DNA of 52,561 bases, from contig JAMPIG010000013.1 of the NCBI GenBank assembly GCA_023662875.1, forward strand, positions 1-52,561, in the 5' to 3' direction. Made by a program: the position numbers and the translations under genes. Source of the DNA: Roseburia sp. (lineage in GTDB: Bacteria; Bacillota; Clostridia; Lachnospirales; Lachnospiraceae). Position 1 is the stretch's first letter; every line of letters starts with the position of its first letter. Positions 40,857 through 49,600 of the stretch are shown here, one piece after another. The notes under the pieces were generated by a model. That model was not told the DNA's origin, made no database searches, and was given only the letters and a program-made list of their open reading frames with translations.

Positions 40857-40885
40857 GTATGGATACCTGCTCCCGGTATCCATAC
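40857..40885. repeat. Perfect 11-base hairpin between the motE-like gene and fliK
   Basis: GTATGGATACC (40857-40867) pairs with GGTATCCATAC (40875-40885), 7-base loop. No U-tract follows on the minus strand. It lies about halfway in the 90-base gap. Confidence 0.65.
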
Positions 40886-40912
40886 TCTATATCGGCTGCT
40901 TTGCCCGAATCC

Positions 40913-41782
40913 TTAAGAGTCCGGATCCATAATTTTCGTCAGCCGGGCCGCAATCTCCGGCTCCATGGCCGCCAGGATCTCCCCCCTGGAATCAGAACTC
41001 ATGGCGTTTAGAATCTTTGCCACCAGGTTCAGGTTATCCGTCATATTGTTAAAGATCTCCGCCGCATCCTTGGGCTTCATAGACGAGTAGGCCCGGGCGT
41101 ATTCCTGGATCTCCCCGCTGGCCTGCTGGGTGATAATGACCTGCTTATAAAGATATTCCGCCGTAGCCGGATCAAAGGTCTCGTACCACTTTTGATATTC
41201 CTCCGGCCCGGGGCCGTTCTCCGCGTAGATGACCTCCTCACCGAACTGCTGCTGGATCCGCTGGAATTCCGCCTGCATACTCTCAAAGGGCCTGAGCCGG
41301 TCGATCTCCGCCGTCAGCCGTCGGATATCCTCATCCTTGGAATTGGACGCCGTCCTTGCCTGATCCAGCTCCAGCTCCAGCTGCTTAATATAGTCCACCG
41401 CCTCCTGCAGGCTGGAATAGCCGCCGTAGTTCTCCGGATTACTGGTCTCCGTCAGGGAGACGCCCGGCAGAATCTTATTGACAACCGGCACATCCTTCAG
41501 GATCGGAGTCAGCACCGAGCTGCCGAAGCCGCCGATATCAAGCTTTACGATCACGCAGATCACCGCGATCCAGAGGACGACGATCAACACCGTCATACCG
41601 AAGGTTATAAGGCCGTTCCCCTCGTCCAGCCCCATCTCTTCCTCCTGCTTCGTCAGCTCCTTCGCCTGGCGCTTCGCCTCTTTTTTCTGCTCCTTCTGTT
41701 TTTTCTTCAGTTCCTTTTTCTCCGCCTGAATTCGCTTCTTTTCCTCATCTGCCGAAGCAGCCGCTGCCATCTCATTCGCCAT
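40913..41782 (-). CDS. MotE-like flagellar protein (membrane anchor, coiled coil, MgtE-N-like end)
   Basis: The protein has 289 residues. A Lys/Glu/Gln-rich cytoplasmic N-terminus precedes one membrane segment (ITFGMTVLIVVLWIAVICVI). A coiled coil (LELELDQARTASNSKDEDIR) follows, and the C-terminal AYSSMKPKDAAEIFNNMTDN, then AKILNAMSSDSRGEILAAME, matches the MgtE N-domain-like module of MotE/FliG-related proteins. It lies between fliJ and fliK where many Gram-positive operons carry a similar gene. A periplasm-side chaperone role is known for MotE; assignment to that role here is inferred. Confidence 0.8.
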   Translation of the reverse strand: MANEMAAAASADEEKKRIQAEKKELKKKQKEQKKEAKRQAKELTKQEEEMGLDEGNGLITFGMTVLIVVLWIAVICVIVKLDIGGFGSSVLTPILKDVPVVNKILPGVSLTETSNPENYGGYSSLQEAVDYIKQLELELDQARTASNSKDEDIRRLTAEIDRLRPFESMQAEFQRIQQQFGEEVIYAENGPGPEEYQKWYETFDPATAEYLYKQVIITQQASGEIQEYARAYSSMKPKDAAEIFNNMTDNLNLVAKILNAMSSDSRGEILAAMEPEIAARLTKIMDPDS

Positions 41783-42245
41783 AACCTATCCCTGCCTCTT
41801 CTTTTCTGCGCTGTCCGTATGTATAGCTGGTCAGTTCGTCTACCTCCTTGCCCTCCCGGCGCTTCTCCTCCGCCAGGAACTGCTCGAAGTCCTTGTCCTT
41901 CAGCGTCTCGTGCGTCTTCCGCTCCCGCATCACCTCTGTGAGCCGTTCTCTCGCCAGCTCCAGGTTCCGCTCCGCTATGGTAATCCGCTTTTTCTGCCCG
42001 ACGATATAATCCTCCATACAGAGAATCGCCCGCTTGTTGTCCTCGATATCCCGGATCCGCAGGATTCCCGACAAAAGCGCCTCCGCTTCCCGCTCGTAGG
42101 CCGCCTTCCTGTCGTACAGAGCCTGCAGACGCTCCTCTTCCTCCCGGAGCGCCGCGCTGGCCGCACTGAACTCCTGCTTCGCCTGAGTCTCCATCTTTGT
42201 CTTGATATTCAGGATGCTCTGCATCGAATACCGAAACCGCGCCAT
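41772..42245 (-). CDS. fliJ: Flagellar export chaperone FliJ
   Basis: The protein has 157 residues, almost entirely coiled coil (FRYSMQSILNIKTKMETQAK at the start, YIVGQKKRITIAERNLELAR in the middle), as in FliJ, the stalk of the export ATPase ring. It lies 14 bases after fliI and overlaps the motE-like gene by 11 bases. Sequence alone is weak, but place is decisive. Confidence 0.88.
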   Translation of the reverse strand: MARFRYSMQSILNIKTKMETQAKQEFSAASAALREEEERLQALYDRKAAYEREAEALLSGILRIRDIEDNKRAILCMEDYIVGQKKRITIAERNLELARERLTEVMRERKTHETLKDKDFEQFLAEEKRREGKEVDELTSYTYGQRRKEEAGIGYGE

Positions 42246-42259
42246 GACCGTTCCCTTCC

Positions 42260-43579
42260 CTACTCTTCAAACAACTGCTTCAGCATCTCCACGCTGGTCT
42301 CAAAATCGAACTTCTCCTCCACATCCTGACAGAGGAAGGCGTTGACCGCGTCGATCTTCGCGATGGCGTAATCAATGGAGGGGTTGCTGCCGCTCTTGTA
42401 GGCTCCTATATTGATCAGATCCTCCGCCTCGTTGTAGGTCGCCAGCACTGTCTTCAGCTTACTGGCCATCTGCTTGTGCTCTCTGTCCGCAATCTGGCTC
42501 ATGCATCGGGAGATGCTCTGCAGGATATCGATGGCGGGGTAATGGTTTTTATGTCCCAGCTTTCGGTCGAGCATGATATGACCGTCCAGAATACTTCTGG
42601 CCGTATCCGTGATCGGCTCGTTAAAGTCGTCGCCGTCCACCAGCACCGTATACAGGCCTGTGATCGAGCCCTTGTCCGACCGTCCCGCCCGCTCCAAAAG
42701 CTTCGGCATCTCCGAATAGACGCTGGGCGGATATCCCCGGCTCACCGGCGGTTCCCCGCTGGCTAAGCCAATCTCCCGCTGCGCCATGGAAAAACGGGTC
42801 AGGGAGTCCATCATCAGCAGGACATCCCGGCCCTGATCCCGGAAATATTCGGCGATGGCGGTCGCCGTCTTCGCCGCCTTGTTTCTCTCCAGGGCAGGCC
42901 GATCCGAGGTGGAGACTACGACGACAGAGCGCTTCATCCCTTCCTCGCCCAGATCCCTCTCGATAAATTCCCTGACCTCGCGTCCCCGCTCGCCGATCAG
43001 GGCGATGACGTTGATATCCGCCTTCGTATTTCGGGCGAACATTCCCATCAGGGTAGACTTTCCCACGCCGGAACCGGCGAAGATTCCGATTCTCTGGCCC
43101 TTCCCCACGGTGATCAGGCCGTCTACCGCCTTTACGCCCAGGGGGAGAACCGTATCGATAATCTCCCGCTTTAAGGGATCCGGCGGCGGCGCCTCCACCG
43201 GGTACACGGAGCCCTCCGGAACCGTCCCGTCCAGGGGCCGCCCCAGTCCGTCCAGGGCTTTACCCAGCAGCTGCTCCGTAACGGTCACCCGCAGGGGGTA
43301 ACCCGTGTTCTCCACCACACAGCCCAGGCCGATGCCGTCCGTCGCGTCATAAGGCATGAGCAGGGTCTTTTGATCCTTGAAGCCTACGACCTCCGCCATA
43401 ATCGGGGCAGAATTTTCCGTCCCCTCCGGCGTGATCATACACATATCGCCCAGCTTCGCCTCCGGACCGGAGGATTCGATGGTCAGCCCCACGACATTGA
43501 CCACCCTCCCCAGCTTCCGGCAGAAGCTCTCCTCTTTCAATTTATCGTATTTTTTGATGTTTACGGAAACAGAACGCAA
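42260..43579 (-). CDS. fliI: Flagellum-specific ATPase FliI
   Basis: The protein has 439 residues. P-loop GSGVGKST (169-176), Walker B LLMMDSLTRFSMAQREIGLA and the signature GEPPVSRGYPPSVYSEMPKL identify FliI. It unfolds and feeds export substrates with FliH and FliJ. The start is TTG at 43579: GGGAGG lies 9 bases upstream and no in-frame ATG is near. fliH ends 4 bases upstream. Confidence 0.97.
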   Translation of the reverse strand: MRSVSVNIKKYDKLKEESFCRKLGRVVNVVGLTIESSGPEAKLGDMCMITPEGTENSAPIMAEVVGFKDQKTLLMPYDATDGIGLGCVVENTGYPLRVTVTEQLLGKALDGLGRPLDGTVPEGSVYPVEAPPPDPLKREIIDTVLPLGVKAVDGLITVGKGQRIGIFAGSGVGKSTLMGMFARNTKADINVIALIGERGREVREFIERDLGEEGMKRSVVVVSTSDRPALERNKAAKTATAIAEYFRDQGRDVLLMMDSLTRFSMAQREIGLASGEPPVSRGYPPSVYSEMPKLLERAGRSDKGSITGLYTVLVDGDDFNEPITDTARSILDGHIMLDRKLGHKNHYPAIDILQSISRCMSQIADREHKQMASKLKTVLATYNEAEDLINIGAYKSGSNPSIDYAIAKIDAVNAFLCQDVEEKFDFETSVEMLKQLFEE

Positions 43580-43583
43580 AGCC

Positions 43584-44405
43584 TCATTCCTCCCCGGACC
43601 AGGACAACAGCATGATCTTACGCTTCAGCTCGGAAAGCTGCGTGCCGAGCCCGCAGTCGAAAATGCCGTTCTCCGTCTCTATCAGGCACTCGTTTTTCGC
43701 CAGCGTCAGATCCTCCACCACCTCGGCGTTGCAGCTGCCCAGGGCGGCTTCCGCCAGAATCTGCTTCTTCGTCATGCTGACATAAGGATAATCCTCCTTC
43801 GACACATGAATCATAAATTCATGGCCGCTGTGGTTCTTCTGCAGGGTGGAGGAAATCAGGTAGGACAGAACCTCCCGGTAGGACTGAAGCTCCACATGAA
43901 AAACATGCTCGTAAACAGCGGTGATCGCGTCCGTCAGCCGTGGCTCCAGCTCGTCGATCTGCCGCTGGTAAAAGTCCTCCAGCTGCCGCTCCTTCTCCTG
44001 ATACTCCCGCTTCAGCTTCTGGCCCTCCGCCTGGGCCTGCCGCAGCCCCTCCGCATAGCCCTGCCTTTGGGCCTCCGCCCGGACGGTAGATTTCTCCGCC
44101 TCTCCCTGATCCCTGGCCTCCCCCAGAATCTGCTCCGCCTGGGCCCTGGCCTGGGCCAGGACGCCCTCGGCCTCTTCCCGGGCCGCGGCGAGCGTCTGTC
44201 TGGCCTCCTCCTGCGCCCGCAGGAGCTGGCCGCCGGAAACCTGCTCTCCGGAAGCCTCCAGCTCCGCGAAATCCGCGCCCTGCTCCTTTTCCCGAAGCTC
44301 CTCCAGGCGCTGCTCCACCAGCTGATTCGTATCGATAACCCTTGTTTCGTCAGACTGCACTAACGAGAATTGTTTCAGCAAATTCCTAGACAACGATCTC
44401 GTCAC
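43584..44405 (-). CDS. fliH: Export ATPase regulator FliH
   Basis: The protein has 273 residues. A long Glu/Ala/Gln-rich coiled coil (about 25-150) is followed by a C-terminal V-ATPase-E-like domain (ITAVYEHVFHVELQSYREVL, then GHEFMIHVSKEDYPYVSMTK). It regulates FliI. The start is uncertain: GTG at 44405 overlaps fliG by 20 bases, and TTG codons 4 or 8 residues later are alternatives. Confidence 0.9.
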   Translation of the reverse strand: MTRSLSRNLLKQFSLVQSDETRVIDTNQLVEQRLEELREKEQGADFAELEASGEQVSGGQLLRAQEEARQTLAAAREEAEGVLAQARAQAEQILGEARDQGEAEKSTVRAEAQRQGYAEGLRQAQAEGQKLKREYQEKERQLEDFYQRQIDELEPRLTDAITAVYEHVFHVELQSYREVLSYLISSTLQKNHSGHEFMIHVSKEDYPYVSMTKKQILAEAALGSCNAEVVEDLTLAKNECLIETENGIFDCGLGTQLSELKRKIMLLSWSGEE

Positions 44406-45405
44406 CTCCGCCTCTGGAAATTACAATCTCGCCGGAATCCTCCAGCTTTCTGATAATATTGACAATCTTCTGCTGGGCCTCTTCCACATCCTTCATACGG
44501 ACAGGTCCCATAAACTCCATATCTTCCTTGATCATGACCTCCAGACGCTTGGACATGTTGTTGAATACCGCGCTCTGCACCTGCTCGTTTGCCGTCTTCA
44601 GCGCCATCTCCAGATCGCTGTTATCCACGTCACGCAGCACGCGCTGGATCGCCTTGTCGTCCAGAAGCAGGATATCCTCGAACACGAACATCTTCTTCCG
44701 AATCTCGTCCGCCAGCTCCGGCTCCTCGATCTCCAGGGTCTCCATAATATGCCGCTCCGTACCGCGGTCCACCGTATTCAGGATCTCCACCACAGCGTCC
44801 ACGCCGCCGATAATCGTGTAGTCCTGGTTTACCAGACTTGCCATCTTGGATTCCATCACCTTCTCGACCTCCTTGATCACGTCCGGGCTGGTGCGATCCA
44901 TCACGGCGATACGCTTTGCCACGTCCGCCTGCCGATCCGGCGCGAGGGCGGACAGGATCAGGGCGGCCTGGCCGGGAGCCAGATAGGACAGGATCAGGGC
45001 GATGGTCTGCGGATGCTCGTCCTGGATAAAGTTGATAATCTGGGACGCGTCCGTCTTCCGGATAAACTCGAAGGGCTTTACCTGCAGGGACGCCGTCAGC
45101 TTTCCGATGACATCCAGCGCCTTCTCCGCGCCCAGCGCCTTCTCCAGCAGATCCTTCGCGTAATTGATGCCGCCCTCCGCAATATACTGCTGGGCCAGGC
45201 AGATCTCGTAAAACTCGTTGATGACCTCTTCCTTTTCCTGCGGCGTCACGCTCCTGGTATTGGCGATCTCCAGCGTCAGCTCTTCGATCTCCTCCTCCTT
45301 CAGGAACTTAAAGATCCCGGCGGAACGCTCCGGTCCCAGCGCGATCAGCAGGATGGCCGCCTTTTGCAGTCCTCTTAAACTTCCTTCGCTCTCTGTCTTC
45401 GGCAT
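44386..45405 (-). CDS. fliG: Flagellar motor switch protein FliG
   Basis: The protein has 339 residues, the standard length. LRGLQKAAILLIALGPERSA starts the FliF-binding domain; EHPQTIALILSYLAPGQAAL marks the middle domain; the C-terminal ridge MFVFEDILLLDDKAIQRVLR that meets MotA is intact. It transmits torque. It lies 30 bases after fliF. Confidence 0.98.
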   Translation of the reverse strand: MPKTESEGSLRGLQKAAILLIALGPERSAGIFKFLKEEEIEELTLEIANTRSVTPQEKEEVINEFYEICLAQQYIAEGGINYAKDLLEKALGAEKALDVIGKLTASLQVKPFEFIRKTDASQIINFIQDEHPQTIALILSYLAPGQAALILSALAPDRQADVAKRIAVMDRTSPDVIKEVEKVMESKMASLVNQDYTIIGGVDAVVEILNTVDRGTERHIMETLEIEEPELADEIRKKMFVFEDILLLDDKAIQRVLRDVDNSDLEMALKTANEQVQSAVFNNMSKRLEVMIKEDMEFMGPVRMKDVEEAQQKIVNIIRKLEDSGEIVISRGGGDEIVV

Positions 45406-45435
45406 ACCTTATCTCCTATATCTCAAAATCCTTCT

Positions 45436-47043
45436 TTATTCCCATTCGTCGGTCAGCCAGTTCCGCAGCAGATTTGCCGCCGCCTCTGGATTATCGTCCA
45501 CAAACTTCTCGATCATCTTCCTGGTCTCCGACTTCGTCTCTACGTCAATATCCTCCAGCATATTCTCAGGCGTAGACTGCAGCATGGATTCCACGGAAAG
45601 CTCCTCCTCTTCCTGCTTTTCCTTCCGGGAGACCATGCTCCGGATCAGGACGAAGGCAAGCAGTCCCAGAATCAGGATGATCATCACGATACTGAGGATG
45701 TCCGTGCCGCTGATCTGGAAGCCCTCCTTGTCATAAAACAGAGGGGTCTCGTAGGCCAGGATGGAAATCTGATCCGCGCTGATGCCCGTAGCCATCGCCG
45801 CCATCTGGTAATACTCTTCGTCCACCTCCAGCTTGATGTCCTCCCGGTGGGCCTCCTTAAACTCCTCCCAGCTGGTGCCCGCCAGAAGCCCCTGGGCCTG
45901 CACGCTCTCCTCGTGATATTCCCGGTATTTGATCATGGAAATCGCAAGGGAGGAACTCTCGTACTTGATTCCGCCCGCCGGCGACACCGTGCTCTCCGAC
46001 CGCTCGTTCAGCAGGTAGTCCGTGCTGGTCTCCGTCTGGCTGGACTCGCTGTCCCCGTAATCCGGATATACATAAGTATTCAGGTTCTCGCCGTCGTTGG
46101 AATCCGTCCCCGGGATCCCGCCGCCCTCGTTCGTGCTGCTGGACTCAAATTCGTCCCGATGGCCGTAATAGCCCTGATCCGCCCCGTCGGTCGTATAGTA
46201 TTCCTTCGTAACCCTCTGGTACTCGGCAAAATCCAGGTCCAGATGGCTGGTCACCTCGATCAGGGAGTACTGCTTTGTCCCGTAGAGCACCTTTTTCAGC
46301 TGGTTCGCCGTCATAGCCTCCGCCTGGTTCTTCAGCTCCAGCAGGGAGTTGGCGACCCCCGCCGCGGAGTACTCCTCGCCGCCCGCAAAGAGCAGGTTCG
46401 AGTTTTCATCCATGATCGTGATATTTGCCGTGGTCGCGTTCCCCAGGCTGGTGGACACACATCTCGCCAGCCCCGCCGCCTGGGCGGAGGTCAGGGTATT
46501 TCCGCCGAGCGTCAGGGTAATCCAGGCCGAGGGCTCCTCCTGCTGTGCCGCCAGCGTCCCGTTCTGGGGCGGTACGTTCAGAATCACGTGCGCATCCTCC
46601 ACCAGTCCCTGCGCCTTCAGCGTCAGCTCCAGCTCCCTCTCCAGATAATCCCGATATTGGTTCTCCCGATCCGCGGAGGTTGTCGACATACCGATATCCA
46701 TCAGCTCGCTGTAACTCAGCCGGTCGGTAACGATTCCCGCCGATCCCAGCGCCAGATTCGCCTGGTAGAGCTGATCCGTCACCACGTCGATGGTCAGCGC
46801 GTCGTCCGATTCCCTGTGCGTGATGCCCGCGTCATCCAAAATTCCTACCACCTTGGAGGATTCCGCCGTACTCGAGTAAACGCCCAGCCTGGTATAATGC
46901 GGTCTGGAAATAGCGTATATTACGATAACAAAGGTAAAGACCACCGTCGCCGCAACTGCGATGATGATTGTCTTCTGCCTGGCGGTGAATTTGTTCCACC
47001 ACTCCTGTATTTTCGACAATATTTCTTTCAGCTTGTCAGCCAT
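45436..47043 (-). CDS. fliF: MS-ring protein FliF
   Basis: The protein has 535 residues. Two membrane segments (residues 25-45, and ILSIVMIILILGLLAFVLIR near 450) flank the ring-building region with ILNVPPQNGTLAAQQEEPSA and YSSTAESSKVVGILDDAGIT. The C-terminal tail (PEAAANLLRNWLTDEWE) is the FliG-binding helix. It forms the base of the flagellum. The 73-base gap to fliE contains a perfect hairpin. Confidence 0.97.
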   Translation of the reverse strand: MADKLKEILSKIQEWWNKFTARQKTIIIAVAATVVFTFVIVIYAISRPHYTRLGVYSSTAESSKVVGILDDAGITHRESDDALTIDVVTDQLYQANLALGSAGIVTDRLSYSELMDIGMSTTSADRENQYRDYLERELELTLKAQGLVEDAHVILNVPPQNGTLAAQQEEPSAWITLTLGGNTLTSAQAAGLARCVSTSLGNATTANITIMDENSNLLFAGGEEYSAAGVANSLLELKNQAEAMTANQLKKVLYGTKQYSLIEVTSHLDLDFAEYQRVTKEYYTTDGADQGYYGHRDEFESSSTNEGGGIPGTDSNDGENLNTYVYPDYGDSESSQTETSTDYLLNERSESTVSPAGGIKYESSSLAISMIKYREYHEESVQAQGLLAGTSWEEFKEAHREDIKLEVDEEYYQMAAMATGISADQISILAYETPLFYDKEGFQISGTDILSIVMIILILGLLAFVLIRSMVSRKEKQEEEELSVESMLQSTPENMLEDIDVETKSETRKMIEKFVDDNPEAAANLLRNWLTDEWE

Positions 47044-47075
47044 GGTACCTCTCTCCTACTTGCTTTCTGTCTGAT

Positions 47076-47110
47076 ACAATAGAATTCATGCCTCGTCAGA
47101 ATTCTATTGT
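47076..47110. repeat. Perfect 12-base hairpin between fliE and fliF
   Basis: ACAATAGAATTC (47076-47087) pairs with GAATTCTATTGT (47099-47110), 11-base loop. No U-tract follows on the minus strand. It lies just upstream of the fliF ribosome binding site. Confidence 0.7.
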
Positions 47111-47116
47111 CCTGAA

Positions 47117-47449
47117 TCAAATCTGGATCTGCATGATCTCCCGATAAGATTCCATCAGCTTATCGCGGATCGCCACCGTGTACTGCAGCGCCGTGGAAGC
47201 CTTGTTGAGCGCGATCATCAGGTCATGGGTATTCTCCGTCTCCCCCAGGGCAAAACGGATATTCTCATCCTCCGCGTCGGAAAGGTAGCTGTTTGTTGTT
47301 TTCAGATTGTCGATCGCCGTATTCAGGAAGGCGTCAAACATGGTGCCTTCCGTCTTCTGACTCTTTTTCCCGAGAAGATCCGCCGCCTGGCTCACAGCGG
47401 TTACGCCGTCCACCTCAGGCAGACCGCTTATCGCAAATATGCTGCTCAT
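47117..47449 (-). CDS. fliE: Flagellar hook-basal body protein FliE
   Basis: The protein has 110 residues. The C-terminal stretch ETENTHDLMIALNKASTALQ, then YTVAIRDKLMESYREIMQIQI, is the FliE signature. It links the MS ring to the rod. It lies 62 bases after flgC in the usual flgB-flgC-fliE order. Confidence 0.95.
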   Translation of the reverse strand: MSSIFAISGLPEVDGVTAVSQAADLLGKKSQKTEGTMFDAFLNTAIDNLKTTNSYLSDAEDENIRFALGETENTHDLMIALNKASTALQYTVAIRDKLMESYREIMQIQI

Positions 47450-47511
47450 CTATGTATTCCTCCTGACTGTTTTCCGCCTCAGGCGTCATTGCCCCTGAAG
47501 CAATATAAATC

Positions 47512-47961
47512 CTACTGCCCCAGCTCCAACCCCTGAAGCGCCATGGATTTGCTGGCGTTGAAGGCCGTCGCGTTGGCCTCGTAAGCCCTGCTGGCGTCGA
47601 TCAGATTCGTCATCTCTGTGATGATATTGACGTTCGGGCCGGTGACATATCCGTTCTCGTCCGCGTCGGGATGAGAGGGATCGTAGAACATATTCATCTC
47701 CGTCTCGTAGTCCTGATAAACGCCCCGCACCTTGACGCCCTGGCCTGTATAGCCGTGGCTGTAGGCCGCCTGCCCCAGGACGCGGCTGAACATGGTCTGG
47801 CCGCCCTTCTCCTCGAAGGAAACCACCTTCCTGCGATAGGGAGTCCCGTCCGCGGTTCTGGTCGTGCTGGCGTTGGCTACGTTTTCCGATATGATATCCA
47901 TCCGATAACGCTGGGCCGTCATACCCGAAGCGTTTATATTAAAAGCCGAAAACATACTCAT
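47512..47961 (-). CDS. flgC: Proximal rod protein FlgC
   Basis: The protein has 149 residues. SAFNINASGMTAQRYRMDII and SENVANASTTRTADGTPYRR at the N-terminus and GPNVNIITEMTNLIDASRAY at the C-terminus are the rod signatures. It follows flgB by 90 bases. Confidence 0.96.
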   Translation of the reverse strand: MSMFSAFNINASGMTAQRYRMDIISENVANASTTRTADGTPYRRKVVSFEEKGGQTMFSRVLGQAAYSHGYTGQGVKVRGVYQDYETEMNMFYDPSHPDADENGYVTGPNVNIITEMTNLIDASRAYEANATAFNASKSMALQGLELGQ

Positions 47962-48051
47962 ACTCTATTCTCCTTTTTGTTTTTCTATTCCTTACGCGTT
48001 TCAACGCGCATACCGCGCAATCATTTCAACAGGGACTTCCGCCCCGTCCGA

Positions 48052-48441
48052 TTACTTCATCACCGTCTGCAGGTTTGTAAACTCCTGATTGATCCCCGCA
48101 AGCAGTCCCTGATATTTCAGCTGGTTCTCCGCCAGCATCACGTTCTCGTTCTCGATATCCACATTGTTTCCGTCCAGTCGGTAAGAGAAGCCGGAGTAAT
48201 CCGTATACGTCCTGACCGAAAGATTTTTTGTCTTGGCGTTCTTTACCTTGGAATCCATGGACTCATACCGGTTACTGCCGAGGGCCTTTTTCAGCACCGA
48301 CTCAAAAGCCACGTCCTGCCTCTTATAGCCGGGGGTATCCACGTTCGAAATATTGTTGCCGATCGCCTGGTTGCGCAGCCAGCTCGCGTCGGCCGCCTTA
48401 TCCAGAATCCTTACATAGTCAAATACATTTGTCTGCGTCAT
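48052..48441 (-). CDS. flgB: Proximal rod protein FlgB
   Basis: The protein has 129 residues from the ATG at 48441 (133 from a GTG at 48453). YVRILDKAADASWLRNQAIG, then NNISNVDTPGYKRQDVAFES, is diagnostic. It is the first structural gene of the fla/che operon. AAAGGA lies about 13 bases before the ATG and directly before the GTG, so neither start is well placed; the short upstream frame ending 4 bases before the ATG could couple translation. Confidence 0.94.
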   Translation of the reverse strand: MTQTNVFDYVRILDKAADASWLRNQAIGNNISNVDTPGYKRQDVAFESVLKKALGSNRYESMDSKVKNAKTKNLSVRTYTDYSGFSYRLDGNNVDIENENVMLAENQLKYQGLLAGINQEFTNLQTVMK

Positions 48442-48568
48442 CCCGCTATCCACATCCTTTCCGCCGCCGGTCCAAATCCGTCCGGCAGTCTTTCCTTCGG
48501 GGAATAACCTGAATTTTCTCAGGCCGAAGACTTTCCTCCCCGGAAAATCCTCCTTCCCGCATACACCC
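48442..48568 (-). other. Structured leader of the fla/che operon with possible 38-codon upstream frame
   Basis: Between the promoter and flgB the RNA can fold into a compound hairpin: AGTC/GACT and TTCGG/CCGAA arms around an inner CCTGA/TCAGG stem (48487-48532). AAGGAGG and GGGGAGG occur with no start codon at proper distance. An ATG at 48562, about 6 bases from the expected transcript start, opens a frame ending with TAG at 48446-48448, 4 bases before the flgB ATG. No known riboswitch pattern is recognised. Confidence 0.4.
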
Positions 48569-48574
48569 TTCTAT

Positions 48575-48602
48575 ATTATAATTATTTTGCCGGAAAAAAC
48601 AA
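48575..48602 (-). promoter_or_regulatory. Promoter of the fla/che operon
   Basis: On the minus strand TTGTTT (48597-48602), 16 bases and a perfect TATAAT (48575-48580) form a vegetative-type promoter in very A/T-rich DNA, after the codY terminator. It would drive about 35 kb of transcription. Confidence 0.7.
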
Positions 48603-48641
48603 TAGATTTTGTGTTTTTTTTATCAAAAAACCCTTATCTGG

Positions 48642-48656
48642 TATTTTCTGGCAATG
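48642..48656. promoter_or_regulatory. Weak CodY-box-like site upstream of the fla/che promoter
   Basis: TATTTTCTGGCAATG matches 11 of 15 positions of the CodY box AATTTTCWGAAAATT. It lies about 40 bases upstream of the -35 box and right after codY. The match is marginal and could be chance in A/T-rich DNA. Confidence 0.25.
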
Positions 48657-48691
48657 AAAAAAAGGGACTTATCCTGTCGATCATAAATCCC
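48657..48691 (-). terminator. codY terminator
   Basis: A 9-base stem with one G-T pair (48664-48672 with 48683-48691) and a 10-base loop is followed on the minus strand by seven T. It separates codY from the fla/che promoter. Confidence 0.85.
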
Positions 48692-48765
48692 TTTATCTCC
48701 TGTCTTCAAATCCTTTTTCCCTATTCGGTTTTCCCATGCCGCATCCTGCGGACATTCCGTCCTTC

Positions 48766-49554
48766 CTATTTCTTCTGGTTCTGCTTCTTCAGCTCCTCGA
48801 TCTCGTCGAAAACCACATCGTTCAGCACCTTGATATAGGTTCCCTTCATCCCGGAGGATCGGGACTCGATCACCCCCGCGCTCTCAAACTTCCGCAGCGC
48901 GTTGACGATCACAGAGCGGGTGATTCCCACCCTGTCCGCGATCTTGCTGGCCACCAGAATCCCTTCCATCCCGTTCAGCTCGTCGAAAATATGGGTGATC
49001 GCCTCCATCTCCGAAAAGGACAGGGTACTGATCGCCGACTTTACCACAGCGACCTTGCGGCTCTCCTCCGCGCTCTCCTCGTTGACCGCCCGCAGCATCT
49101 CCAGTCCCACTACAGTAGAGCCGTACTCGCAGAGGATAATATCGTCGATATCGTACGGGTCGTCGCACTTGTAGACGAACAGGGTTCCCAGCCTCTCCGC
49201 GGCGATCTCGATGGGCGAGACAATCGCCTGAAACCGCGCCACGTCGGTATGCTCGAAGCCCAGTGTCCCAAGGTTGACGTTTTCCTTTGTGGAGAGAACC
49301 CCAAGAAGCCTCTCGTTCAGCGCCGAATCGATAAAGCCTCCCACCTTTTCGTCGATCATTTCCCGAATCGGCTCGATTCCGTCGGACATTCCGATCCCCA
49401 GAACCTTCCCCTTCCGGCTGATCACCAGGACGTTGGAATTCAAAATTTCGCGCATCACCCTGCAGATATCGTTGAACACAACCTTGCTGGAATTATTATT
49501 GTGCAACAATTTCCCGATCTTTCTGGTCTTATCCAGAAGCTGTACGCTGCTCAT
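48766..49554 (-). CDS. codY: Global nutrient-responsive repressor CodY
   Basis: The protein has 262 residues, the usual length. It has SSVQLLDKTRKIGKLLHNNN, a GAF domain that binds branched-chain amino acids, and the C-terminal winged HTH (VASKIADRVGITRSVIVNAL, then KFESAGVIESRSSGMKGTYI). It represses starvation and often motility genes when amino acids and GTP are plentiful. GGAGGG lies 6 bases before the ATG at 49554; a longer frame to 49629 would cover its own promoter. It lies between topA and the fla/che operon, as a shortened form of the Bacillus order. Confidence 0.97.
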   Translation of the reverse strand: MSSVQLLDKTRKIGKLLHNNNSSKVVFNDICRVMREILNSNVLVISRKGKVLGIGMSDGIEPIREMIDEKVGGFIDSALNERLLGVLSTKENVNLGTLGFEHTDVARFQAIVSPIEIAAERLGTLFVYKCDDPYDIDDIILCEYGSTVVGLEMLRAVNEESAEESRKVAVVKSAISTLSFSEMEAITHIFDELNGMEGILVASKIADRVGITRSVIVNALRKFESAGVIESRSSGMKGTYIKVLNDVVFDEIEELKKQNQKK

Positions 49555-49600
49555 ACCTATCCCTCCGTCCTTTTTCTGCCAGCTTGCAGAAACTAGGGAT

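Noticed and set aside
48480..48545. GAGGAAAGTC sequence in the flgB leader, similar to the start of RNase P RNA
   Set aside because: Only a short match; no other RNase P conserved regions follow and the leader is far too short.
48442..48602. c-di-GMP riboswitch in the flagellar leader
   Set aside because: The leader lacks the conserved GEMM-type core motifs I would expect.
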